A DNA stretch of 6,559 nucleotides from Gammaproteobacteria bacterium (lineage in GTDB: Bacteria > Pseudomonadota > Gammaproteobacteria > S012-40), in the NCBI GenBank assembly GCA_029864945.1, contig JAOTSL010000188.1, positions 1 through 6,559 on the forward strand, given 5' to 3'. The notes under the pieces were generated by a model. It made no database searches, had not been told where the DNA came from, and saw only the letters and a program-made list of their open reading frames with translations. Position 1 is the stretch's first letter. Each line of letters begins with the position of its first letter. Positions 1 through 6,289 of the stretch are shown one piece after another. Made by a program: the position numbers and the translations under genes.

Positions 1-908
1 AAAACAACTTCCTCATGACTACCTAACTCATGCCATCCGGACTTAATATGATTCGTAAAATGTTCATTTTTCCACAAGCGAAATTGCTTAGTTTCAATCT
101 CCTTATTGAGAATTTCATCACGATCACCTCTAAAAATTGTACGTAACCTGCCATCTTCACCCACCAGATAATGCACTAATGAACTGTCTTTTTTCACGTC
201 ACTTTCTAGAATATTTAAAACCCGATCAATACGAACCTGAATAGAGATAACCCCAAGTATATTTCCAGCCTCATCGAACATAGGGGAAGAGAGAAAACCA
301 GTTATCATATTGTTAGATGGGGCATACCGTTCCAGGTCAGAAAACGTCATCTGCCCTGTTGTAATCGATTTTTTCATCCCTTCAGAAAATAACGTATCAG
401 AAAAAAACCCTTTGAAAAGGTTGGTACCTAAATCCATCTCACCCAGAACTGAATAAAATATATTGCCATTTTTATCAATCAAAAATACGTCATAAACATA
501 ATCGTAATCTCGACTAAAAGTGACTAGATCTGCGTCACCATCTTTCGTAAGGGTTTCCCAACCACTACTTTTTACATATTCCGCAAGAGATTCACCACTT
601 CCTTTATACCCTTCAATTAATCGTGACAATAACGTGATATTTGCATCGGATTTAGACTGAGTTTTGAGATCCATAAATCGATACTCAAACCAGTTTTTAA
701 GATAACGAAGACTCAAATTAGATGATTGCTCCAGCTTTTCAACCGCAGTTTTAGTGAGACTAATACTGGCATTTTGGTAGCCGACTAAAGAGACGATCGA
801 CAATGGTAATAACGAAAGTAATAAAAACCACAGTATAAGCCCGCGACTAAGAGATGTGAATTTCACCCCCGAGGTTGAGTCTTTAATATTGTCAGTTGAT
901 TTATTCAT
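1..908 (-). CDS. Membrane sensor with periplasmic double-Cache domain (partial, C-terminus off the left edge)
   Basis: The minus-strand frame is open from ATG at 908 to the window edge: 302 complete codons with no stop. Residues 1-22 are polar and cytoplasmic, followed by one hydrophobic helix at about 24-44 (LILWFLLLSLLPLSIVSLVG). An amphipathic helix covers about 50-85, then an extracytoplasmic domain. This looks like a double Cache domain: VFLIDKNGNIFYS at 141-153, the family-typical FSDLERYAPSNN at 189-200, then SPMFDEAGNILGVISIQV at 208-225. A second lobe begins around HYLVGEDGRLR (246-256). The same block is common in methyl-accepting chemotaxis proteins, sensor kinases and membrane cyclases, so the output domain cannot be told from here and the ligand is unknown. 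No clear Shine-Dalgarno precedes the ATG, but an in-frame TAG lies upstream with no other ATG between. It is divergent from the decayed GGDEF-EAL gene at 1352-1858. Confidence 0.85.
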   Translation of the reverse strand, partial: MNKSTDNIKDSTSGVKFTSLSRGLILWFLLLSLLPLSIVSLVGYQNASISLTKTAVEKLEQSSNLSLRYLKNWFEYRFMDLKTQSKSDANITLLSRLIEGYKGSGESLAEYVKSSGWETLTKDGDADLVTFSRDYDYVYDVFLIDKNGNIFYSVLGEMDLGTNLFKGFFSDTLFSEGMKKSITTGQMTFSDLERYAPSNNMITGFLSSPMFDEAGNILGVISIQVRIDRVLNILESDVKKDSSLVHYLVGEDGRLRTIFRGDRDEILNKEIETKQFRLWKNEHFTNHIKSGWHELGSHEEVV

Positions 909-1351
909 TAATATAATAGTGTTAAATATTTTGTATCGGTTTAATTGCTAATTAATAATGGAGCCAAAGTTAGTTCACTTAATATTTAAATTACGTAATT
1001 TCAAAAGGCTTCTTCCATTTAGTTTATGTCGACAACTAAACTGGGTATCTTTACCGTTAAACGAATAAATTACCCATTTAGAAAAAGAAGTGCACAGCGG
1101 TAGAATTCATAACGATAAAAAATAGAGTGGTATTTTGACACGAAGAACTCCATGCGGTGTGCTAAATTTTAATTCGCCTACTTGAATGCATTACATTAAC
1201 TAAATTAATGATTTTCTCTTCAATATATTGATGTATTCCACTCGACTAAAACGAGTTTTTAACAAAACACATCAACAAAAACATAATAAAAATGATGCTT
1301 AAATTATTTTGGCTATACCATACTAAAATAGGTCGTTATTATGTCACTACT
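909..1351. other. Intergenic region with several inverted repeats, no gene found
   Basis: I see no open frame with coding character on either strand and no RNA gene. The stretch is very AT-rich and should hold the promoter of the minus-strand Cache sensor, but I cannot name convincing -35/-10 boxes. Short inverted repeats are visible: the palindrome at 988-1001; TTTAGTT/AACTAAA arms at 1018-1024 and 1034-1040; TGGGTA/TACCCA arms at 1042-1047 and 1071-1076; and ACTCG/CGAGT at 1240-1256 followed by T residues. The missing 5' part of the decayed GGDEF-EAL gene would be expected here, but I found no GGDEF motif. Confidence 0.5.
988..1001. promoter_or_regulatory. Perfect 14-bp palindrome, possible operator for the Cache sensor gene
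   Basis: AAATTACGTAATTT is its own reverse complement. It lies 80-93 bp upstream of the minus-strand ATG at 908, a plausible position for a dimeric regulator site. A 14-bp palindrome in very AT-rich sequence can arise by chance, and no regulator is recognised. Confidence 0.25.
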
Positions 1352-1858
1352 CCCCGTCTAAACTAAGCTCGAAATGACTATCAGTTTATTAGCAAAGTTC
1401 GGATCAATAAGCTTGCCGTTAAGATAACGATTAAACATCAATTTGGACGCGCTACTGATAGTGAAGAGCTTGGATTACTTTATAAACAAAAAAAAAATCT
1501 ACTCCCTGATAAAAATTCTAGGTCTAAAGCATTTATTCGATAACTTAACCCTGAACTAGAATATATTCCGCCCGATAGTTTTATACTCATTACTGAAAAA
1601 AGCGATTTAATTGCACCTATTGGTGACTGGCCAGTAAATGAAGTAACCGTTATCAGAAATATTGATTATGCAATGAAAGTACTTACTCAAGTTCGTTAGC
1701 TAGTAATAAATTTGATGATTTGGAATAGGCTATTCCTAACGGAGACAACTTAAATCTTTTGTCGATGGCTTCAAGAATATAAATGCCTTGAAGGACAGGG
1801 ATTTCATTTTAGCAAACCGTTACCCGCCAAAGAACTTGAGAGCAGTTATTTTGTATAA
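1352..1858 (+). pseudogene. Decayed GGDEF-EAL (c-di-GMP cyclase/phosphodiesterase) remnant
   Basis: One plus-strand frame carries family landmarks in the right order, broken by stops at 1364, 1541, 1697 and 1751. ARNDYQFIS (1367-1393) matches the conserved end of a GGDEF domain (GRNxYQFY). HQFGRATDSEELGLLYKQ (1436-1489) matches the linker and the EAL start (LRRALxxNELxLYYQPK). SKAFIR-stop at 1523-1543 sits where EALIRW should be, so the catalytic EAL motif is lost. LNPELEYIPPDSF then LIAPIGDW (1544-1630) matches the block after EAL. In another frame AIPNGDNLNL (1729-1758) recalls the helix before EGVET. LQEYKCLEGQGFHFSKPLPA (1769-1828) is the classic EAL C-terminal end, stopping at 1856-1858. 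An intact domain would need roughly 300 bases more between 1640 and 1769; the DDFGTG and EGVET motifs are gone. Non-functional; family identity confident, exact 5' limit uncertain. Confidence 0.85.
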
Positions 1859-1896
1859 TTGTACTAACAAACTGCATAATCTGATGTAAACAGCAT

Positions 1897-1928
1897 AAAA
1901 AAAGGTTGGCTACATACGTAGCCAACCT
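1897..1928 (-). terminator. Intrinsic terminator of the carbonic anhydrase gene
   Basis: The arms AGGTTGGCTAC (1903-1913) and GTAGCCAACCT (1918-1928) pair perfectly over 11 bp with a 4-nt loop. On the minus strand the stem is followed by a run of seven U (A run at 1897-1903, whose last base also pairs at the stem foot). It lies about 50 bases after the carbonic anhydrase stop. The other side is only moderately T-rich, so termination of plus-strand transcripts would be weaker. Confidence 0.85.
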
Positions 1929-1940
1929 CTAATTAATTAC

Positions 1941-1978
1941 TTTAATATCAGCGAAGAACTTCTTCGCAAAATATTAAA
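1941..1978. repeat. Two-tier inverted repeat just after the carbonic anhydrase stop codon
   Basis: Inner arms GCGAAGA (1951-1957) and TCTTCGC (1961-1967) enclose a 3-nt loop. Outer arms TTTAATAT (1941-1948) and ATATTAAA (1971-1978) flank them with short bulges. It begins 2 bases past the stop codon at 1980-1982 (minus strand) and would form a stable hairpin in the mRNA 3' untranslated region, ahead of the terminator at 1897-1928. It may protect the 3' end or assist termination. Confidence 0.55.
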
Positions 1979-1979
1979 A

Positions 1980-2828
1980 TTAATTAATGTTAGACAACAA
2001 CTTAGGATTGGTTACAAGCTTTCTCACACCGTGTGCATGATCTTCTTTAAACGCATTACCTTTACACCATTCACCAAGGCTATTGATATCAACTTTGGCG
2101 CATTTTGGTCGAACACTCCAGGTAACCTGATAAGGAGAACAGCTTTGTTCAGTGAAAGAAGGGCCAGTGGTTGATCCCAAAAATTCAATCGGCTTACCCG
2201 TTTTAGTTGGCAATACTTTAGCCTGATGCAACCCTTTCACCATGTTTCCATCATAAGTCATGTCATTGAAGTTTAATGCTGACGAATCATTAACTACGGT
2301 AAAAACTTGAGTTTCTACGCGTAAATCAGGGTTTGCACAGGCGGCAGACACGCATGATCCCAAGCCTTTACCAGGTTTGATATCACAAGATGTATGAACC
2401 CAATGCACTTCGATAGTGTCACCTGGTACTAAACCTTTGCAAATCTCAGTCTTTGGCGCTTTCAATTCAGCAGCAGACAATGACTTGCTCATACCACATT
2501 GGTAACCACCACCAGAAGCGTGACCGCCATGGCTATCGCCATGCTTTTCTTTAGCAAGAATTGAGAAATCTTTTGCCTTATGCTCAGCATTATTATGAAA
2601 ATGGATATTACATAAATTCAACTCAGAAGCAGCTGGTGCAGAATTAAAAATACGTTTGTTTTCACCCGCAACGTTATCAATATCACGTGGTGTTTGCGGA
2701 CCAAAACCTTCACATGCTTTCGCACTCATTGAATCATGTGAGCTATGTGAATCATGTGAACCACTGGCCATTCCCGTAATGGAAAATAACCCCATAGCTA
2801 TTGCTAGACTAATACTACCTAATTTCAT
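1980..2828 (-). CDS. Secreted delta-class carbonic anhydrase
   Basis: The 282-residue protein is predicted to catalyse reversible hydration of CO2 to bicarbonate outside the cytoplasm. A signal peptide is clear: MKLG, a hydrophobic core to about residue 20, and cleavage likely near MASG (20-23). A His-rich segment (24-34) follows. The mature domain carries blocks I recognise from bacterial delta-class enzymes: CEGFGPQTPRDID (39-51), LCNIHFHNNAEHKAKDF (72-88), PGDTIEVHWVHTSCD (135-149), ANPDLRVETQVFTVVND (165-181), FLGSTTGPSF (216-225) and HAHGVRKLVTNP (264-275). Likely zinc ligands are H76 and H78 of HFH plus a histidine of HWVH (H142/H145), by analogy with alpha-class HFH and LHLVH. About ten cysteines in the mature part suit a disulfide-bonded periplasmic protein. 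A second His/Gly-rich insert lies at 96-108. The ATG at 2828 has AGGGAG (2835-2840) 6 nt upstream. It appears to be a single-gene unit with its own terminator. Confidence 0.92.
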   Translation of the reverse strand: MKLGSISLAIAMGLFSITGMASGSHDSHSSHDSMSAKACEGFGPQTPRDIDNVAGENKRIFNSAPAASELNLCNIHFHNNAEHKAKDFSILAKEKHGDSHGGHASGGGYQCGMSKSLSAAELKAPKTEICKGLVPGDTIEVHWVHTSCDIKPGKGLGSCVSAACANPDLRVETQVFTVVNDSSALNFNDMTYDGNMVKGLHQAKVLPTKTGKPIEFLGSTTGPSFTEQSCSPYQVTWSVRPKCAKVDINSLGEWCKGNAFKEDHAHGVRKLVTNPKLLSNIN

Positions 2829-3271
2829 TAAATTCTCCCTTTTTACATCGGTGCTGTGTATGTTAGTTTTACGTTCAATATTTAATCGGACGCAGTATGG
2901 TTATTAACCAATTTTATTAAATAGTATTTTTCTGCGTCACTAAAAAATTGAGCCCACCTTTATAACCCATCATAGGAGTTCCGTCTATTTTTTTAGGGTA
3001 ATATACATATATTTATTAATCGTACAAATGAAGTTTTATAACTCATTTAAAAATTTGATTAGAGCAATGAAAATAGAGAACAAAAATTAACCGTATCGCA
3101 GAAAAATACTGATATTGTTCACCTAGATATAGGTAATGCCTTTATACACCGTCATAGTATTTACCCCGCGAATGAACAAAGCTCGCTTAAACGCTGAGTA
3201 TCAATCAATAGACCATAAAGCGCATTTAAAAAATAAGACCAAGTTTGCCCGAAACTCTTTGCCTATACTTA
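2829..3271. other. Intergenic region upstream of the carbonic anhydrase gene
   Basis: No convincing gene on either strand. An open frame at 3136-3366 (plus) runs into the 3' end of the rlmI-like gene, has no ribosome binding site and resembles no family I know. The part nearest 2829 should hold the minus-strand promoter of the carbonic anhydrase gene; I can point to inverted repeats but not to a reliable -35/-10 pair. The rest is AT-rich and featureless to my eye. Confidence 0.5.
2889..2938. promoter_or_regulatory. Nested inverted repeats upstream of the carbonic anhydrase gene
   Basis: Outer arms GACGCAG (2889-2895) and CTGCGTC (2932-2938) are perfect 7-bp inverses 36 nt apart. Just inside the first arm is TGGTTATTAACCA (2898-2910), a 6+1+6 palindrome. 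The block lies 61-110 bp upstream of the carbonic anhydrase ATG, where a regulator site or promoter would be expected. The inner palindrome resembles GGTTATAACC at 4749-4758, upstream of the FecR-domain gene. Function is inferred only from position and symmetry. Confidence 0.3.
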
Positions 3272-3289
3272 TCAAAGTACCCGGGCAAA
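3244..3289 (-). terminator. Possible terminator overlapping the 3' end of the rlmI-like gene
   Basis: Arms TTTGCCCG (3244-3251) and CGGGCAAA (3282-3289) pair over 8 bp. Inner arms CTTTG (3257-3261) and CAAAG (3273-3277) would extend the hairpin across small internal loops. One arm lies within the last codons of the methyltransferase. On the minus strand a run of six U follows the stem about 9 nt later, a looser arrangement than a standard intrinsic terminator. Confidence 0.4.
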
Positions 3290-4459
3290 TATCGTCTTCA
3301 AATAATTCGTTTCTTCAATGGCGGGATGAATTGGGTGATCCGGTCCCTGTCCACCATATTGGATAATTTGCAATGGACGTTTTATGCCTCGACTTGATCT
3401 CAACAAGGCGTTTTGTAAATTGCTTAACGACATGTGATAAGAGCAGGAACTGGAAATAAATAATCCTCCACGTTTCACTAGGCTCATGGCTATCTGATTA
3501 GCACGCTGGTAAGCCTGCAGACCTTCTTTCAAATCTTTTTTACGTTTAATAAATGCAGGTGGGTCAATAATAACGACATCGTATTGTGTTCCAGCCTTTT
3601 TTAGCTCTCGCATAGCATTGAAGGCATCATCACAAATCGCGGTAACTTTTCCTTCAACCTGATTTTCCTTGGCATTTGCGATCAAACTATCGAGTGCTGG
3701 TTGCGAAATATCAATTGCAGTTACTGATTGCGCGCCACACTTAGCCGCAGACACTGCCCAGCTACCAGAATAACTAAATACATCTAATACGGTTTTATCT
3801 TTTACATAATCAAGTGTGTTTTTTCGATTAAACCGCTGATCATAGAACCAGCCGGTTTTTTGGCCATGCATTACATCAATCAAAAAACGCGTATCATTTT
3901 CTTCACAATAAACAGGGGCAGACAAATCACCTTTAGCGATAGAAACAGATTTCGGCAAATTCTCTAACTGACGGCTCCCTGTGCTATTTCGTAACACAAT
4001 ATTCGTCGGATTAAACATTTCTTCAAGCACTGCAATTATCATATCTTGAATACGATCAACACCTGCCGTGTTGAGTTGCAACACAAATGTATCATCAAAG
4101 CGATCGATTATCAGACCAGGAAGAAAGTCGCCCTCTGAAAATATAAGACGATAATATGGCTTATCAAACATTTGCTCACGCAGCGCAAGTGCATCTTGAA
4201 TTCGTCCCTTAATAAAATGAAGGTCAAAAGCTTTATCAGCCTGATCACTGTATTTTCTTGCAGCGATAAGTGAATGAGGATTGACATAGGCGCTACCCAA
4301 TACCTTTCCACTGGAACTGACAATATTTACGCAATCTCCCGGGGTAAAATCTTTGAGTGCTGAACGTTTTGTATCAATTTCATTGCTAAAAACCCAAAGA
4401 TGTCCTGCGAGAAGGCGCTTTTCTTCACGCTTGTTTAAATACAGAGCTGGTAGTGTGAT
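3272..4459 (-). CDS. rlmI: RlmI-like 23S rRNA (cytosine-C5) methyltransferase, apparent ATC start
   Basis: The protein is a cytoplasmic SAM-dependent enzyme; E. coli RlmI makes m5C1962 in 23S rRNA. Read from 4459 it is 395 residues, against 396 for E. coli RlmI. Residues 1-75 form a PUA RNA-binding domain: ALYLNKREEKRLLAGHLWVF (5-24), then SNEID, and VNPHSLIAARKYS (59-71). A middle RlmI-type domain includes GLIIDRFDD (115-123) and GQKTGWFYDQR (199-209). The Rossmann methyltransferase part has VLDVFSYSGSWAVSAA (224-239) for SAM binding, TAIDIS (247-252) and IDPPAF (298-303). C339 in SSSCSYH is the probable catalytic cysteine. The frame has no ATG, GTG or TTG between the upstream TAA (4469-4471) and L54. 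A TTG start at 4300 would cut off most of the PUA domain. ATC at 4457-4459, with AAGG 7 nt before it, gives exactly the family N-terminus. CTG at 4444 is an alternative. Function is confident, start unusual. Confidence 0.9.
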   Translation of the reverse strand: MTLPALYLNKREEKRLLAGHLWVFSNEIDTKRSALKDFTPGDCVNIVSSSGKVLGSAYVNPHSLIAARKYSDQADKAFDLHFIKGRIQDALALREQMFDKPYYRLIFSEGDFLPGLIIDRFDDTFVLQLNTAGVDRIQDMIIAVLEEMFNPTNIVLRNSTGSRQLENLPKSVSIAKGDLSAPVYCEENDTRFLIDVMHGQKTGWFYDQRFNRKNTLDYVKDKTVLDVFSYSGSWAVSAAKCGAQSVTAIDISQPALDSLIANAKENQVEGKVTAICDDAFNAMRELKKAGTQYDVVIIDPPAFIKRKKDLKEGLQAYQRANQIAMSLVKRGGLFISSSCSYHMSLSNLQNALLRSSRGIKRPLQIIQYGGQGPDHPIHPAIEETNYLKTIFARVL

Positions 4460-4466
4460 TAATATG

Positions 4467-4470
4467 CCTT
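4467..4470 (-). promoter_or_regulatory. Shine-Dalgarno AAGG that points to the ATC start of the rlmI-like gene
   Basis: On the minus strand AAGG is followed by a 7-nt spacer and then ATC at 4459-4457. The spacing is ideal for initiation there and too long (22 nt) for the CTG at 4444-4442. It supports ATC either as a rare start codon or as a mutated ATG. Confidence 0.5.
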
Positions 4471-4744
4471 AAATAGGGTGTGAAAGAATGAGAATAATCG
4501 CTAAGGACAAGCCAGCGCTAACGCATTGTATGTTGTTAAGCATGGGTTTACCAATCAGGTAAGATTTAATCCACCATCAGACATTAGGTATAGCTCAATA
4601 CAAAGAGAAAGATGGAATACATGTCGAACGCCGTTAAACGCGCAATCCCCTAGCAAATATGTCAACTTCTATAACTTGGAGCATCACCTTTTTATTACAT
4701 TAAAGCTTCTCAATCGTCGAGTGAGCGGTTTTGGTGGGAGCCCC

Positions 4745-4840
4745 ATCAGGTTATAACCACACCCTAACTTATAGATTTTTAGTTAATTCTTATCAAACAC
4801 TTACGTATTATCACTCGAACAATTCCAATTATAACCTGAT
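4745..4840. repeat. 12-bp inverted repeat bounding a 96-bp AT-rich segment
   Basis: ATCAGGTTATAA (4745-4756) and TTATAACCTGAT (4829-4840) are perfect reverse complements. The segment between holds no coding sequence. It could be a pair of regulator sites in opposite orientation or a tiny mobile-element remnant. I see no target-site duplication next to the arms (CCCC on the left, TAATTAAG on the right), so the regulatory reading is favoured. Confidence 0.45.
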
Positions 4841-4859
4841 TAATTAAGCGGCTATAACC
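4749..4859. promoter_or_regulatory. Three related TATAACC sites, possible operators of the FecR-domain gene
   Basis: GGTTATAACC (4749-4758) is a perfect 10-bp palindrome. AATTATAACC (4827-4836) and GGCTATAACC (4850-4859) are near copies, with centres 78 and 23 bp apart. All lie 84-194 bp upstream of the ATG at 4943. Repeated near-palindromes in a divergent intergenic region suggest a transcription factor site, but no cognate regulator is in the window. Confidence 0.35.
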
Positions 4860-4942
4860 ACAAAGAAAAACACAAAATTAAAGAAATATCGCTTTTTTCA
4901 CGATATAAGAGATAACACATTGATAAATGATGAACAGAGCCA

Positions 4943-6289
4943 ATGAATTCGGAACTTCATAAGAACACTACAGCATGGTTGGCAGAAGCCTTTACTGTGT
5001 TTTCTCTAGTGTCTGTTTTCAGTTTACTAATTGTTTTTTCAATTCAGATGGTTATTCCCTCTGGACCTACGCTTGCTGACTTTCTCGGCAAAAAAAATGC
5101 ATTATTGTCTGCATTTCCTTTTGGTGAAAAAAGCTGGTTAAGTGAGGGAGGCGGTTTAGGTACAAACAGTGCCGCTGTTTTGACTCAAATCAATAAAACA
5201 GTATTTTATAAACCCGCTGGTGGAGTCGCTTGGCAAGATGCTGATAAGGGAATGCAGCTTTTTAATCAAGACGCAGTTCAAACACTTAGTCGATCAGGTG
5301 CTGAACTCAGTTTTTTCAATAACGACACGCTTATTTTGGGAGAGAACACGCTTATCATAATTAAGCAAATAGACGATAGTCTTTTTTCTAATCATCGTCG
5401 CACGGTACTCACACTTATTGATGGGCAACTAAGAGGAAGGTTAGCGTCTCAAAAAAATAAAAAGAAAGGAATTACGTCATATGAAATAACGGTAAATGGG
5501 AGTACTGCCAAAATTCAGCTTGATGAAGAACATAAAAATGATACTGAATTCAAAATTGAGGTAGATCCAAAAACACATGATGCACAGCTAACCGTTTTAA
5601 AAGGATCAGCAGAGGTTATATCAAATGGAGAAACACAAGTTATCGGAATTCTTGAAACGATGGAAATGCTTTTTAATGACCAGATAAAAACACCGGAAAA
5701 ATCTCAGAAAAAAATATCGAATCCACCAAAAGCAGTTTTTCCAGTTTCTGAAAGCAAGTTCTTCTACCGTGATTTGCCACCTTTGATACGCTTTGAATGG
5801 CGCCATAACCAGGTTGATGCAAAATTCAAATTTGAATTAGCAATGGATAAAAGCTTTATGACGATGATCGATGAGGTCGAATTATCTGAAACCCATATCA
5901 CACATGCAAACCTAAAAGAAGGTGTATATTATTGGCGCGTCAAATTGATCACAGACGGAGCTGATAACAAATATAGTGAAGAACGAGTATTAAATATAGT
6001 TCGAGATCAGACACCTCCTGAATTAAGTGTCAAATTTCCACCCGAAATCATGACAATCAGTCAATTTTATCTAATGGGGAAAACCGAACCTGGTGCAACA
6101 ATACTGATTAATGGAAAACCAATTAATGTCGAAATAAACGGAGATTTTTCACACGACCTTAATATAAATAGTGGAAGTAATATTATAGTGATTGAAGCAG
6201 TCGATTCACTTGGTAATATTACTTATCGAAGCTCACGAGTCTATGGAAAGATTAGCGAAAATGAATCTACGATTTCCCCTTCGATTTAA
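4943..6289 (+). CDS. Membrane-anchored FecR-domain protein with FN3-like and Ig-like domains
   Basis: The 448-residue protein is predicted to sit in the inner membrane with most of its mass in the periplasm. A short N-terminus (1-12) precedes one transmembrane helix at about 13-38. Residues about 85-240 fit a FecR domain: GGVAWQDADKGMQLFNQDAV (93-112) with the expected W, then TLSRSGAELSFFNNDTLILG (114-133), a beta-rich stretch, and AQLTVLKGSAEVISNGET (214-231). Residues about 265-353 look fibronectin-III-like (IRFEWRH, FKFELAMDKSF, GVYYWRVKL). Residues about 358-435 are an Ig-like module (GKTEPGATILINGKPI, then GSNIIVIEAVDSLGN). The cytoplasmic anti-sigma region of classical FecR is absent, so this is probably a structural or sensory partner rather than a sigma regulator. 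The next gene starts inside its 3' end (29-bp overlap), indicating coupling. The ribosome binding site is weak (GAACAGAG). Ligand unknown. Confidence 0.85.
   Translation: MNSELHKNTTAWLAEAFTVFSLVSVFSLLIVFSIQMVIPSGPTLADFLGKKNALLSAFPFGEKSWLSEGGGLGTNSAAVLTQINKTVFYKPAGGVAWQDADKGMQLFNQDAVQTLSRSGAELSFFNNDTLILGENTLIIIKQIDDSLFSNHRRTVLTLIDGQLRGRLASQKNKKKGITSYEITVNGSTAKIQLDEEHKNDTEFKIEVDPKTHDAQLTVLKGSAEVISNGETQVIGILETMEMLFNDQIKTPEKSQKKISNPPKAVFPVSESKFFYRDLPPLIRFEWRHNQVDAKFKFELAMDKSFMTMIDEVELSETHITHANLKEGVYYWRVKLITDGADNKYSEERVLNIVRDQTPPELSVKFPPEIMTISQFYLMGKTEPGATILINGKPINVEINGDFSHDLNINSGSNIIVIEAVDSLGNITYRSSRVYGKISENESTISPSI

Larger units (their letters stand above)
4460..4942. other. Divergent intergenic region between the rlmI-like and FecR-domain genes
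   Basis: No gene supported. A plus-strand open frame at 4526-4756 has no ribosome binding site and no recognisable motif. The region must hold promoters for both flanking divergent genes. Visible structure is concentrated in the right half: three TATAACC-centred sites and a 12-bp inverted repeat. The left half (4472-4740) is less AT-rich and shows nothing I can name. Confidence 0.5.

Noticed and set aside
1240..1260. Plus-strand terminator with ACTCG/CGAGT stem and T tail
   Set aside because: The stem is only 5 bp with a 7-nt AT-rich loop, and no plus-strand gene ends just upstream.
909..1351. GGDEF-domain remnants upstream of the EAL fossil
   Set aside because: I looked for the GGDEF core and neighbouring motifs in the plus-strand frames and saw none; only the last GGDEF residues (RNDYQF) remain at 1370-1387.
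2656..2907. Plus-strand open frame of 83 codons
   Set aside because: Antisense to the signal peptide and N-terminus of the carbonic anhydrase gene.
3136..3366. Plus-strand open frame of 76 codons
   Set aside because: No ribosome binding site, no recognisable motif, and its 3' half is antisense to the well-supported rlmI-like gene.
4111..4323. Minus-strand open frame of 70 codons
   Set aside because: It is an out-of-frame shadow of the rlmI-like gene, whose true frame continues through 4459.
4500..4620. Integron attC-like site (GTTAAGC near 4535)
   Set aside because: No matching RYYYAAC partner or hairpin with the required spacing.
4526..4756. Plus-strand open frame of 76 codons in the intergenic region
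   Set aside because: No ribosome binding site, unusual residue composition, no family resemblance, and it ends in the operator-like palindrome.
4745..4840. Miniature transposable element bounded by the 12-bp inverted repeat
   Set aside because: No target-site duplication, no second copy in the window, and the arms are better explained as related TATAACC sites.
5621..5806. Minus-strand open frame of 61 codons
   Set aside because: Antisense shadow inside the FecR-domain gene, with no start signal and low-complexity aromatic composition.
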